Positions 13,437-25,768 of a stretch of DNA of 64,000 nt are shown here, piece after piece. Origin of the DNA: Ridgeia piscesae (lineage: Eukaryota; Annelida; Polychaeta; Sabellida; Siboglinidae); assembly GCA_025642075.2 (NCBI GenBank), contig JAODUO010000076.1, forward strand, positions 92,501 through 156,500, in the 5' to 3' direction. The position numbers and the translations under genes are program-made. Under the pieces are notes generated by a model. That model had not been told where the DNA came from and searched no databases. It saw nothing but the letters and a program-made list of their open reading frames with translations. How positions within the stretch are numbered: the stretch's first letter is position 1; each line of letters opens with the position of its first letter.

Positions 13437-13813
13437 TTGACTGTTGCAGTGCAGTTTCCGGCTTTGCGAAGGTCAGGCTTGTTTTGATGTTTATTAATCG
13501 GTTTTTTATAGCAAATTTAGGCTGCATCGAATTAACATTGTACATAATTACCTTCATTTTATTATATTCGCCCACATAATTTCAGTTTAAAATGTTGACG
13601 TTCTCTGCACGTTATGTAAACTGAAAATGTTCAACAGCGACGTACATTATATGCTCTCCAATATACTTTCGATTTTCCAGAATTGTAGCGGTATATTTCA
13701 ATCAAAATTACATCAACTATGAGGCAACATTAGACATATTTATAGGTACGTAATATTTAGTAACCTAAATCTTCCAAGACCAACATGAGAATTTAAGATA
13801 TAATTTTTATACT

Positions 13814-14056
13814 CCCTCGAAACAATACGCGACGGCGACGTAAACACGACCACACCCTGAGCGAACACATAAACGTACCCAATTTTTATATCACATCATG
13901 AAAACACTACAAGATCAGGACAACTAGATTACTAAACTGATCATAACATTATAACTTAAAAATCACAGGATGCATGTAAACCGGCTAAATAAAAGTTCAC
14001 TCTACCCTTCTGACTGTACTAACAAGATGCCTACGAAACTCAAAGACGCCCTGGGG
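13814..14056 (+). repeat. Direct repeat, copy 2
   Basis: Second copy of the 13196-13436 unit, about 618 bp downstream, with a small insertion (CCTGAGCGAACACA) absent from copy 1. Just after it comes the 5' side of the LINE at 14191. Confidence 0.85.
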
Positions 14057-14190
14057 ACAAGCATCACTTCTTTCGCAGCACTCAACAAACGTCTTGAGAC
14101 CTTGCGCCATCCTTGCAGAGATAGAAAGAAAAGCTAAACACCCAGAACTGTCAAAAACTGTCATAGCAACAATAAATAAATAAACGAGTA

Positions 14191-15040
14191 TGGCATCCAA
14201 CAGTCAGAAGAAACTGAAAGGTAGCAACAAACCTAAAAAGGGAACACTATGAAAGAAGATAGAAACAACTAACAAAGAATTTTTTTAATTTGCAAACACA
14301 TATTTGGGAATATGGACCGAATGGTTCAGTGCGAAAGATGTTGGACGTGCCAGCAGTATGCATGGATAACAGACGAAGTCTATAATTACGTTGGAGAATC
14401 AACCATATGGGTTTGAATCAACAATGATGAACACAGTGCAAAACGGCAGCTAGTAAAGCTATAGCAACATATCTTGGAATGCAACAGAGATGCATTGCGT
14501 TCTACAAATTTGCACATCGAATTGATGAATTAGAAACAAAATGTGAAACCAAAGCAGATAAAGCAACCGTGGACCAGTAATCGGTGACTACTGAAACTTT
14601 GGATACAATCAATAGTGTGGCAACCGGCATCTCTCATCTAAGCAAAAACATTGACATGGACAATTTGTTCATAGGAGGGATATCAGAATCTGATGAGACA
14701 GAAGACAAATATCTTGCCGACCAACACTTCAAAGACATTGGTTGTCCATATGCTGAAACAAAGACAACGAGGCTGGGAAAGAGAGAAGAAAATTTAACTA
14801 GACCACTCAGGGTCATACTAAAAAACAGGAAACCAAAGATAATAAATATATTGCGAAAATCGGCACCAGTCAGACAACGCAACTGATCAATACAGCCGTA
14901 AGACAATTTTCATTGTACCCGACCAAAATTAGAAGGGGAAGCAGGTATTTTCTTGCGGGCAAAACTCAAAGAAATCAGATAAAAAATGTACACGGCAGAT
15001 ACAAAATAAAAGCAGGAATAATCGTTAAGTTGCCCAACTA
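14191..15040 (+). pseudogene. LINE ORF1 relic with PHD-like zinc finger
   Basis: Starts with a plausible ATG (MASNSQKKLKGSNKP), then, after frame changes, MVQCERCWTCQQYAWIT and DEVYNYVGES near 14315-14400. This resembles the PHD-type finger found in ORF1 of some CR1/L2-group LINEs. A coiled-coil-like stretch and NLFIGGISESDETEDK follow at 14660-14710, as in ORF1 RNA-binding proteins. The frame at 14584-14886 stays open for 100 codons. Broken by stops and shifts. It belongs with the ORF2 relic immediately downstream. Confidence 0.65.
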
Positions 15041-15144
15041 ACCAACGTATTTAAATAACGAACCACTGTCAAGCCCCGAAGAAAATTGTACATGGCACTA
15101 TTCTAAAAAATGATAAAGAAACATTACCCTTAAAATATATTCAT

Positions 15145-17095
15145 TCAACGTAGAGTAAGTAATTTATACAATTAGATGTCCTTATATCTGCAGAAGATCC
15201 ATATATTACTGCTATTACTGAAACATGATTCTGCTCAGAGATTATTGACACATAATTTACACCAACAAAATATACATGTTTTAAAAAGGACAGAAAACTA
15301 AATTTCTATTCACCTGGCACATATACCACTGAACATAGGGGTGTGGTATTACACCTAATACAGGCTACTCTAAGCCCAATACCTTTCACACCTGGTGGTA
15401 AAGATGCCGAACTATTATTGGTCAAATATCTCCTCAACCAACCATAATCTGGCAAATTGTTATGTGCTACAAATTTGAAAATGGCCAAGCAAATATATAT
15501 ATATATATATAAAATGATTCAAACAACGCAACAGAAAATTGCCTACTTCTAGTGGATTTCAATTTGAGAAAATAGAGTGTTTGCAGGGAGAAGGGACTAG
15601 TAAACTAGATGAGAGTTTTGTTGACACATTGAAAGCCAATTTCTTGATGTGGACCAACGTTTTGGACAGAGTAATCATAGAACCATAAAGATATTACTGA
15701 AATGTCCAGTGTTGCCAGGTACCTATACTCCAAAGGAAATTATAATGAAAAAAGAATAAGATAAATAAATTGATTGGGAGAAAGAGTATAAAAACAAATA
15801 TATGTCTGAAATGTGGAAACATTTCAAAAACGTTTACACACGTCAAGTGTAAAAACATGTTCCATCCCAAACAGTAAGACAAGGATCAACACAAAAGCCG
15901 CCATACGCAAGACATAAATCAGCAATAAAAAAAGCAATAAAAAGCAAAACGCGTCAAAAAGTAGCAGCAATTACAAATGGACTCAAAGCCGATGTCACAT
16001 TGCATGACATAGCAGAAGATAACCTATAAACTATCACAAAAGAGGCTAAATTACATTATGATGAACAACTTGTAGATAAAATAAATGTTAATGATAAAAA
16101 ATTATGGATTTACACAAGACATTTTGCAAATTTAATGGTAAACAAATTTCCGACGACAATCATAAAGCAAACATTTTAAATGATATTTCTCATATATTTT
16201 CATTTAGATGAACCAAACATATAGCATTTTCTACCGACTATTGACACCAATGTAAATGTTGCACTGTAAGAAATGTACAACCTAGAAATCTTACCTACAA
16301 AAGTAAGGAAGAAACTTAAACATCTTAACCAAGACAAGGCTAATTGCTCATGTCTGCTAAATGTAAATGTTCTACGCAACTGCCTATACTTTAATCTCCC
16401 ATTATCTATCATTTTCAATAAATCAACCTAAATCAGCCAGATACCACAAGTTTGGAGAGATGCTAATGTAACAGCAATGCACAAAAAACGGTCCAAGAAA
16501 CAACTGCAACAATTACAGACTAGCATCCCTTACCAGCCAGATAGTAAAACTACTAGAGAGAATAATACAAGACAACATTTTAAACATAGCCGAAACAAAT
16601 AACTATAATATAAGCTGTGACCAACATATTAAAAAACAATTAGATGTAATACACAATTATTTGAATGTCTTTATGACTGAATTGCCATTATGGGTGATGG
16701 ACTGGAAACATATATAGAATACCTACATTTTCCAACGCTTTTGACACGGCACCTCACAAGCGTCTGGTATATAAATTATAACAATATGGTAGAATCCTTC
16801 CTGACAGACGTCAGAGGGTAATTTTGAGAAATATAAATTCATTTTGGAGAACTATTAAAACTGGAGTCCCACAACGCTTTAATTTGGGACCAATACTATT
16901 TCTATTATTTATAAACGATATACCACATTTTATGGAGGCAACTGCAAGATTGTTTGCTTATGATACAAAGTTAAACTCTAAGATTTATAGAGTAACATAC
17001 TGTGAGAACCTCCAAGATGATAAATAAACTTGAAGTCTCATAAAAAAGTTATTAAATTTCAATGCCAGCAAATGTGTAGTTCTGAAAATAAGACA

Positions 17096-17155
<60 letters not shown>

Positions 17156-17720
17156 ATATATATATATATATATATATACCCTAAACGGAAAACAATTATA
17201 GTAGTAGAACAAAGACTTAGGAGTTACAGTATGTAAACATTTAAAACCGGGCTCATGTACAAAACACATAACAAAGGCAAATCAACGCATTGGATTAATC
17301 AAACGATCTTATGAAAGTAGAACTAAAACGACTATAAAGACATTATACGATTCTAAGATTAGGCCAGTGCTGGAGTATGCATCACCATTCTGAAATCCTT
17401 TTTATCAAAAATATGAAAAAATTTAACAGAGAGCGCTAAAACTCAGCAGACCACCAGCGGAATATGTTTCTTTGGAACAGGACAACGCGAGTGAGGTATT
17501 GAAATACATAAGAGGCCTCAACAGATTTACCCCAGATCAATTCATTAATAAACTTGTAAGCGGTCTGAGAGGCCATAGTTTACACGAATCGGATAATTGA
17601 CCCATGGAACATACTCCCAGAAGAAGTAGTGACAGCAGCCTCATTAAGCATTTACACGAAGAGATTGAGGTATCTGGCCACCGGCTAAAAAAAACGAAAT
17701 AACCAAGTAAGTATACAAAG
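15145..17720 (+). pseudogene. LINE ORF2 relic (endonuclease and reverse transcriptase)
   Basis: Endonuclease remnants: EDPYITAITET (15190), ELLLVKYL (15408), LLLVDFNL (15545). RT remnants: an AFDTAPHKRLVYKL palm segment (16735), RQRVILRN (16805), TGVPQRFNLGPILFLLFIND (16860) and LFAYDTKL (16950). C-terminal IRPVLEYASPFWNPF lies at about 17360-17400, then a tail ending EEVVTAA...RLRYLATG near 17680. The catalytic FADD is changed to FAYD (16953-16964). A (CA)n(TA)n microsatellite has grown inside the coding region at 17096-17179. A piece of it (16098-16313) is duplicated at 18902-19144. Several stops and one-base shifts; not functional. Confidence 0.85.
17096..17179. repeat. (CA)n(TA)n microsatellite inside the LINE
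   Basis: About 26 bp of CA followed by about 55 bp of TA with one AAAAAA interruption. It sits between RT coding segments SSENKTT and TLNGKQL, so it grew after insertion. Confidence 0.97.
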
Positions 17721-18312
17721 ACGCTCCCACTAAATGTTTACACTGTATGTGACACCGAACTAATTATCTCAATACTATGTCGGCCGCTTTTATAAGATTG
17801 CGTTTAAAATATGTGCACAGCGAGTAAAATTATCGCGATGAGGATTTAAAAACATATCTTGTATTATGTATGGTTTGTCAAACTGTACCAACTGTATAGA
17901 TTATCGATTAGTATGATGGCGAAATTGCTGAAAATTTCCATAATGATCACGTTAGTGAAACGCATTCTGAATGGTCTGTTAATTTTCCGACCGATTCTAT
18001 TAATGGATGGCTTTTCCTTAAGTGCACTTTATCTTAGTTAAACGGTCCCCTGGTCCCACAAAGACCGTTGAATTGAATGTTTTGTTTTTTTAGAGCCTGA
18101 GTGTGATATTATAATATTGACGAGCTACTGAGGAGCGCATTTGAATTCCACATTCCCCAGTTTTCATCACATTCAAACGCCAGTGTTGGATCTTGAGGAA
18201 TACGGATTATACGTTATGGCATATTTTTGTAAACATACTTTATATACACAGTTCTATTTCCCAATAACACGTTTAATGAATACAACAACAACGTTACTCC
18301 ATACATACCAAC
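17721..18312. other. No recognisable gene
   Basis: Follows the LINE tail. A plus frame of 60 codons at 17859-18041 shows no motif. Includes the region just downstream, on the minus strand, of the next exon. Confidence 0.5.
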
Positions 18313-18481
18313 CTTGCGAGGAAATTCGATTGTAGTACACACACTTCTTGACATCAGAATTTGTTTTGAAAACATGATAGGTGAAGTCATATTCGAAGTC
18401 CTTCGTCTGCGTTAATTGTATTTCCGAAGCGTCTAAGTGGTCGGCGACTACCACGCATAAGGCAAAGTCCATGTCTTTAAC
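18313..18481 (-). CDS. VWA/Cache gene exon: end of first Cache domain
   Basis: 169 nt. It starts in phase 0 after the acceptor GATATGGCACACTAG and ends with one extra base at TCGCAAG/GTTGGT. The 56 codons open VKDMDFALCVVVADHLDAS. Joined to the preceding exon, which ends YMWLP, this gives a Tyr-x-Trp-x-Pro-Val-x4-Phe-x-Leu-x2-Val-Val pattern typical of the last strands of the Cache domain in alpha2delta proteins. A better-looking donor (GTATGT) lies four bases further on, but only the GTTGGT site leaves the phase that the exon at 10869-11002 needs. Confidence 0.8.
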
Positions 18482-18901
18482 CTAGTGTGCCATATCCATC
18501 AGAGGCACATATGTCAGATTACTTTAATATTGATGACAAACATGTTTCATGGTGTACAAGAGAAACAATATCACTTCCCAACTGAACGTAGCTAAACCAT
18601 TATAATCGTCAAGTTATATTTTAGCGAACCAGTTACAATTATACACTAATTTGCCATATATATTTTAGTAATTTAGTACGCGCTATGTTAGACAATTAGA
18701 TGTTATTTCTTAAATATTTACTTCTCGGTACTTGATATAGTATTTTAAGGTATGGGGTCATTTTGATAAAAGTATAATTTTTTCACTCAAGCCTGGTTAG
18801 GTGCTTTTACTTTTTTTTTTACCGGAGTCAGCAGTTGGTTAGGTAGTATCTATGTATTTAGATAGACTGCACCTTTGTCAAGCTAATTAAGAAATTCCAT
18901 G
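18482..18901. other. No recognisable gene
   Basis: AT-rich intronic sequence upstream (minus sense) of the exon at 18313-18481. Nothing recognised. Confidence 0.5.
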
Positions 18902-19144
18902 AAAATTATGGATTTACACCAGACATTTTGCAAAGTCATCGTTGACAACTAGTGATATAAAATTTAATGGTAAATAAATTTCCGACGACAATCATAAAGA
19001 AAACATTTTAAATGATATTTCTCATATATTTTCATTTAGATGAACCAAACATATAGCATTTTCTACCGACTATTGACACCAATGTAAATGTTGCACTGTA
19101 AGAAATGTACAACCTAGAAATCTTACCTACAGAAGTAAGGAAGA
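18902..19144 (+). repeat. Duplicate of LINE segment 16098-16313
   Basis: Nearly identical to part of the LINE ORF2 relic 2.8 kb upstream, same orientation, with only a few substitutions. This copy has about 28 extra bases (GTCATCGTTGACAACTAGTG and a few more) after CATTTTGCAAA that are missing from the 16098 copy, where the break falls within a run of A. The duplication therefore seems to predate that small deletion. Confidence 0.9.
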
Positions 19145-20545
19145 ATAGCGTCTACTGGTTGGACTACTACATATCAATATGATATCAGACAAGGTCCAAA
19201 TAAAGGATACATAGGGTACATCTGGCGCATACTTTACTTTGTTCACTCTCTTTTTGACACCAGCACGGACATTTTTATCTGCACTTAGATATGATGAAAC
19301 GTTATTGAACTTGGTTAGACTGAGAGCAAAAACAAACACTCGAGAACTTTGCGTTCGTGAAATTTCCGGCATATCTTTCCTGTATCATGGATAGACCACA
19401 TTTCAAACTGGATATGTTGCTCAAACTGGATATGTTGCTCGAATGAACAGCCGCAAACTCCCAAAGGCTGTGTTGTATGGCAATTTATGTACAACGATAT
19501 GCTTACAGCCACATGCATCCCTATACCCAGATGGGAATCCACAACCAGGCAGTGGAAATAAAGGCGGAACATACATCAAGCTAACACAAACATAATAACG
19601 TGATCACGATAGTCGGCATGGTTTGCTGAGTGATTATATTAATTTCGCCCTCTTTGCTCTTATTTTCCGCCAGCGGAATCAGACCATGGATACAATTCTA
19701 ATAACCCAGTATACTTTGTTGCACCGTGCAAAGCGTGTACTAAGCTGGTATCTTAGTTGAACATTCCAGCAATAGGCGCCCCCTCTAGGTGACTGGTTTG
19801 GGCCAGAGATAATAAGAATCAGCACTGTTACCCCACTCGAGTAACCTTGCCTATGAACTCAAAAGCATGTTGGAAAATGTGGGACTATCGAACCAAGAAT
19901 GTCTGCAATTATAAGGTGTGTGAGTGTGCGTGTTTATGCGTATGTGTTTGCGTGTGTCTGCGTGTGTGTGTGAGTGCGCGAGCAAAAGGTTAATTTTCGA
20001 TGTGCCGCTGTAGCTGAGAAGTAATATCTCGGAATGGAACTGACAGCCATGCAAACCATTCCAAAGACGGTGTCATGAAACGGAACGTATATGCATTGGC
20101 CTGTGTATGTCGTGATACATTTGATGTACATGTGCGTGATATCTCATGTCATGGATATAGTACATTGCCATTAATTAACAATATTAACTGGTATGGTACA
20201 CATTATTATTGCTGTTGAAGATGCTTTCTGTGTCGTTCAAATGTGTTCATCTATTGACGTTGTCCAAACCTTCGACTTGCACCCGTCCCCTCCTTTGGGG
20301 TAACTTAAACACCTCAGATTGTACAAACATTTAACCAATTCCCAAGATATTGTGGGCTAATCCTACCTTCAACCACAAAATGGGGGCTCAGCTCTCCTTC
20401 AGAAGCCGACCCCTATCTAATTGCAGTCATCATCATCTTCATGCTGTCGGTCGAGATGCGACAAAGACTGCTTTCATCACTTGCCTATTGCTCTCCATTT
20501 ATCTCTCTGCTGGGAGAGTGATATCCATGAGTTGGTCTCTCAGTT
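19145..20545. other. No recognisable gene; small tandem repeats
   Basis: Contains an exact 18-bp tandem pair (TCAAACTGGATATGTTGC at 19403-19420 and 19421-19438) and a GTGTG/GTGCG-rich tract at about 19915-19980. Short minus-strand frames show no domain. Confidence 0.55.
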
Positions 20546-22621
20546 TCAGGTTTCTCTTCCCTTGAACCGCAGACGAGGGCGCCCTCTCTTTCTCTGACCA
20601 GAAGACAGTTGAGAGTAGATAACCTGCTTTGGTAGCCTGTCTGGTGATATCCTCATAAGGTGTGCAGTCAACCGGAGATTCTTTCTGATCAGAAGATCTT
20701 CCATAAATGGCAGCACTGTCAGTTCAAGTATTTCCTTGTTTGTCACTTTGTCCATCCAGGTTATCCTCATGATCGAACGCAGATGTCGCATCATGAAGGC
20801 ATGCAACTTTTTGATAAAGCTTCCACTATTTTCTGCATCTCTTCAGCATAATGTGCAACCAGTGCACTGTCATCTGCGAATAGCAGCTCATCTGTATCCG
20901 AATAGTCTTGGTCTTCGCTCTGAAGAGTGCGACGTTGAATGGGTCAGCGCTCTGTCTGGACTGTAGACGACCACCTCCCCATTTCTCGGAAAGCCTCTTC
21001 GAGCATTGCTGGATGCTAGGAAGATGGAGAAGAACGTTGGGACCAGTACACAACCTTGCTTGACCCCATTTGTAACACTGAACGATCCCGATACTTCCCC
21101 TCCAACACTAATATTCGCCATCATTCCGGTCTGTAGAGCCTCGATCATAGTTGTGAACTTCTCTGGACATCCTTTATTCCTCAGTATTTACAATAGCCCG
21201 GTCCTCCCAACTGTATCGAACGTCTTACTGAAGTCGACAAATACCATGTACAGTGGTCGGTCCTGCTCAATGCACGTTTCTTGTAGCTGTCAGTGCTCCA
21301 GTTACCTCTGAAGCCACATTAAGTCTCTGGAACTAACTCTGGTGTTATGAGGGTAGATAGTCTGTTGAGGAGGATCCTGGGGAAAATCTTGCCTGCTATA
21401 GAAAGAAGAGATATTCCTCTATAGTTTCAACAGTCTGTTCGATCACCTTTCTTGTAGATGGATGGTTACGATGCAGGCATCCTTCCATGCTTGTGGTACT
21501 GAACCCACCTCCCAGGCATTGGTGATTAGTTGGTGCAGTCCCCTGAACAGATTGTCTCCTCCAAGCTTCCATACTTCAGCAGGAATTTCGTCTTGCCATA
21601 TTTCAGGCCGGCTATTTCTCTAGTCATCAATGGTTAGGATCTCATCGAGGCCTGTCTTGGTAATGTGCTGCGGGATGTTGTCCAGAGTTTCGTGACCTAT
21701 GTCACCAGTGACGTTGAGTAGCTTCTTGAAGTATTCACTCCATCTTGCCTCAACTTACTTGCTGTCAGAGAAGGTCTCCATTCCATCTGTTGATTTCAGG
21801 TGAACAGGTCCCTTCTTCATGGGTCCCCACACTTCCTTCAGTCCATAGTAAAAGCCCTTTATGTCGTTTCTCTCAGCAGCTCTCTGCAGCTCCACAGCCT
21901 TCCTTTCCCACCAGTCTGACTTCAGTGCATGGGTGCTGATGAAGTCGATCATATGCCAGTGTCCGGAACGAGGATGCATCCAAGTGGTCTGGCGTTCTTC
22001 CTTCTGTTTGAACATGGTGTTTGTCACTATCAGTTCGAACTCAGAGCAAGTCTCCTATCGACAGTAGCTTATTTGTACGAGGGATGCCACTCAGCACACT
22101 TGCCAGCTGGTTGTAAAATGCCACCTTTCATTTGGGTTTGTTATTGTTGCAGCTTACACGCTGATAATTGTAGCAAAGTTGTCCTTGCTCAGATGTAGTC
22201 TCATCGTCATGATTATGTCACTTGCTAGCCGTGGCATTTCTGTCAGCTTTGTGACGATATCCTTGTGGATAGCAAAGCCCACTTCTGCCGCCCTTCTTTC
22301 TCCTTTGGGTTTGCCACTCCAGAAGAAAGAGTATTCCAAGCCGTTGAGACTCCCATACTTTGAGAACCTTGTTTCACATAGGGAGGCGATATCGATATTG
22401 TATTTGGCAAGTTCCATTGCTACTGGTGCCGATCGACTTTCTGGTCGGTCAGCTGCTTCTCGGTCGAGGGAAGTCCTGACGTTCCATTGTGCTATTGTCA
22501 GTAGTTGTCTTCTTCTTCCTAGCTGATTTTCCACTGTCAACGTAAGAACAGAACGAGCAGCGCGATCCTTGATAACCTGGGCGAAAGCCGACCCTGTATG
22601 GTGTTTCGTGCAGTTGTACAT
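20546..22621 (-). pseudogene. RTE-like LINE (endonuclease and reverse transcriptase), broken
   Basis: Domains in order on the minus strand. The endonuclease N side (22621-22154) has IAQWNVRTSLD, a DIASLCETRFSKYG catalytic Glu segment and FFWSGKPKGERR. A remnant of the rest of the endonuclease (22027-21755) has TTWMHPRSGHWHMIDF. Then come the RT palm (21250-20890) with MVFVDFSKTFDTV and VTNGVKQGCVL, an intact FADD at 20869-20880, and a C-terminal segment at 20806-20546 (RHLRSIMRITWMDKVTN, GRPRLRF). The endonuclease Asn-Ala block (GDFNARVG-like) is lost in a deletion near 22030-22150. This architecture and the 'craniofacial development protein 2-like' endonuclease are typical of RTE/BovB-group elements. 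Stops and shifts make it inactive. It lies in the intron between exons 24754 and 18481. Confidence 0.85.
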
Positions 22622-24296
22622 TTTATGTAAGCTGCCAGCAAAAAGTGTTGAAATACCGCTAGCTTTTGCAAGTTACTAGCGGATCTCTCTCGGGGAGCAA
22701 GTAGAGGTCTCACACCGGCAAGAACATGTCAAGATAGGCGCAAACTATTTGTCCCTGCAGTGGCTGATCGAGATATGTTGGGAGTTCTGTACATCAACCG
22801 CCCTTGATGCTGCCACAGTGACATGGTTTTCTGGTTAGGGTTTGGTCCCTTAGCCTTCGGTTCTGTCAAAAACCTGTACCACAAATGGTTTACAACTCTG
22901 CATGGCAGGAGCGTCAAATTCACTGATGTATTGCAGTACCTGAGGTACTGCAATACCTACATATCATGACTGAATAATCTACTTATATTTGTATCATAAT
23001 TAGGAAGTATTATATAGCTTTCATAAACAATAAGTATTAACTTGTGAAAAAAACTACATTGTAGATGCACAAAAGTGAATTGATGTGCTTATGTGTATTT
23101 ATTGTTTCCATCAAACATATGGTGATGTTATCCGATCTGTATCCATATACAATGGACACAATGTACGGACTGTATTAAACGTCAGATGCTGGTTGACTGG
23201 GGGTGAAACATAATGAACCTACTCAACAATTATTGGTGACTCTGATCAAAAAGTAAAAGTTAACCTAGATGGCTTTGTTGTTGTTCGACAGTTGTTTCCC
23301 TTTAGGTGAATATCGTATATGATGAATCACGACGGTTGAAGCCGTCACTGGATTTCAGGGAGAATAATCTCTGCAATTGTCTGTAGTCTTTACATAATGA
23401 TTGTTGTTAGAATGTTTATCGTAGTTGTGAGTTGCGAAATATCCTAGTATATTATTCAGTCACTATAGTCACTTATTTTGTATCATAATTAGGAAGTATT
23501 ACAGGATTTGCCTCAACTGTTATATCAAACCGTCAGTTTACAAATAGGGAAAACCAGCTACACCCCATTTAAAAGTATGGCATTTACTGAATGTTTACAT
23601 ATTTTTTTAATGTTTATGTTGTGCATTTTATGTAGAAATTAGCATAACCATAATGGTTTGGCACTGCGTTAGTGTGTGATATGTAGAGTGCGCCTAAAAA
23701 GGTAATATCAGCCGTTAGAAGTATTTTGCTTATGCTATTTGACAAAGCCTTCAGCTGTCACAAGTATATTGGTTAATTAGGCCTCCTACGCAAATCCTAT
23801 CTCTACAATATGCCTAATCGCCGCCGTATTCGGCGTCACTTGTCGTCATCCAAGGCGTTGAAAGTTATGAGGCTGAAATACGATTACGAATAACTCCAAT
23901 ATTTATGGAAGGTGATGCTTTTTCGGAGCCAGTTGGAGGCTTTGGTGAGTTGGTGAGCCTGAGAGTGGTGCAAATCGGAGAGAATGAAGGTGGGATGTTT
24001 TGGAGAGCCTCGCGGGGTTGTTATTAGATATGTTAGACGAACCTCAGTCTCTCGAATGTTCTCCATGTTCCAGCGCAATTATAAGAACTTCAGTAGGTAG
24101 AATCAGTAAATATTAAAGTCTACTGTAAAACTGGTCTTTGCTAAAGTGTTTAGAAATTATAAATATTAATTTGGTATTATATGTAAAAGCTAAGCAAAAT
24201 AACTGATACTCCTTGTACTGATTATAACATCATACAATCGTTGTCAAATAGGAGAAATTATAGGACATTTTAACATAGTAGTAATAGTAGTGGTAG
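22622..24296. other. No gene; includes a 31-bp direct repeat
   Basis: 22622-22953 is probably the LINE 5' side. ACTTATxTTTGTATCATAAT plus GAGGAAGTATTA-like sequence occurs at about 22981-23012 and again at 23471-23501. The rest shows no recognisable coding sequence. Confidence 0.5.
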
Positions 24297-24333
<37 letters not shown>

Positions 24334-24520
24334 ATTGTTGGTGGTGGTAGTGATAGTGGTAGTGATAGTGGTAGTGGTAGTGGTAGTGGTAGTGGTAGTG
24401 GTAGTGGTAGTGGTAGTGGTAGTGGTAGTGGTAGTGGTAGTGGTAGTGGTAGTGGTAGTGGTAGTGGTAGTGGTAGTGGTTGTGGTAATGATAGTGGTAG
24501 TGGTAGTGGTAAGTAATACG
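24297..24520. repeat. (GTT)n and (GGTAGT)n microsatellite
   Basis: About 40 bp of GTT followed by about 175 bp of GGTAGT units with a few GATAGT variants. The poly-Val and poly-Leu/Pro frames over it are artefacts. Confidence 0.97.
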
Positions 24521-24753
24521 TAATACTATTTCTAAACAACAATCACATATGTGACCCATTGTGATTACACAATGAAGGGTGATCCGCGTTAATATACTAA
24601 TAATATGCCTGATACTTGTTTAACAAAACACTTATCAGGGATAAGGTACACAGTAGTGTTTTTACGCTGAAATTTGTTTTACAGGTTCGACTATTTCGCA
24701 AGGCCTACACTACACGTGTGAGGCACGAGGAACAAGACTCATAACTGACAGAC

Positions 24754-24865
24754 CGGCAGCCACATGTAAGTTTGCGCAATGGTAATCTCTTCGATGCTGT
24801 CCTCCGTGTTATGACCCGTAGTCACGAGGCGTTTCACATCAATTGTCTTCTCTCCAGTTTCGCCT
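24754..24865 (-). CDS. VWA/Cache gene exon: first Cache domain, GETGEKT
   Basis: 112 nt with a strong acceptor (CATGTTGTTTTTCAG). The first base completes an AG| codon left by the exon at 25769-25933 (giving Arg), and it ends in phase 0 at CTGCCG/GTCTGT. It encodes GETGEKTIDVKRLVTTGH, then about 13 residues, then TYMWLP. In alpha2delta proteins the equivalent part reads Gly-x-Ser-Gly-Glu-Lys-Thr ... Tyr-Thr-Trp-Thr-Pro-Val, and this exon plus the next gives the same spacing. The donor GTCTGT is weak, but the phase is right on both sides. Confidence 0.85.
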
Positions 24866-25768
24866 CTGAAAAACAACATGCATACGCAATTTGCTTACGC
24901 CGCACGCAGCCAGACAGGATACCCAGAACTAGTATAACCATTATGTCATGATTCAATTATTACCTGTTTGTAGTGGTATCATTATGGTCTTAATTATTTC
25001 ACGCCCGCAGGCCCATTGGCTTTGATTTAACTAATGAAATATCTTAATACAGATTTTGCAAAATAAACAAACACATTTATTATGATAACGTGTATAGCCG
25101 TGCCAGTTTTAGGGCTGTGTAAATCTAACTGACCGGACATCGTATCAGGATAGTTCCAGATTCGACTGGGAACACTATACCTAATGATATTAAATCTTCG
25201 GACACTCTTTGCAATTCTAAATAAATCAGCTAAACACATGTCTTTAGTATATCATTGTAGACGAATCCGTGTAAATTGTTTGTGACTTTACCAGTGTTTC
25301 AATTGACTTATTTATGCTAGTAATATCACTTTATACCTTGTTTTATACTGCTAAGTTATACTGATTAATTACCGTTAATGTACAACGCACACCCGCGCTC
25401 AAACGAACGCTTACAGACGCACGCACACAACACTAATCTTGAAGCATATAACTGATGTCTAAAACGTTTCAACCACAAATTACTATCTCCAAAAAGCGAT
25501 TTGTGGATGACCCGGTACACATCATATGCACAGAAATTGAAGGCTCAATTCAATTGTGTAGAACTTCTAAGTAATTATATGGGATGCGTACGGCCAAATC
25601 AATGTTGTAGATACATACATAAAACGTTATAGATTATCTATAAACTTATACAACATTATGTAACTGTTTTTAAAGATGAAGATGATGTCTGCTGAAAAGT
25701 GAGTAACGAAAAACATTATACACGTTGAATAATATGGGCCCAGGATGAGATATTTGGATTCGTCAAAC

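Noticed and set aside
18301..18313. GTATGT as the donor of the exon at 18313-18481
   Set aside because: It is closer to consensus but would leave two bases over, which does not match the exon at 10869-11002; the GTTGGT site does.
22981..23501. 31-bp direct repeats as a target site duplication of a 490-bp insertion
   Set aside because: Too long for a usual target duplication, and no terminal motif or tail was found between them.
24270..24559. Poly-Val, Leu-Pro and Tyr-His frames
   Set aside because: Translation of (GTT)n and (GGTAGT)n tracts.
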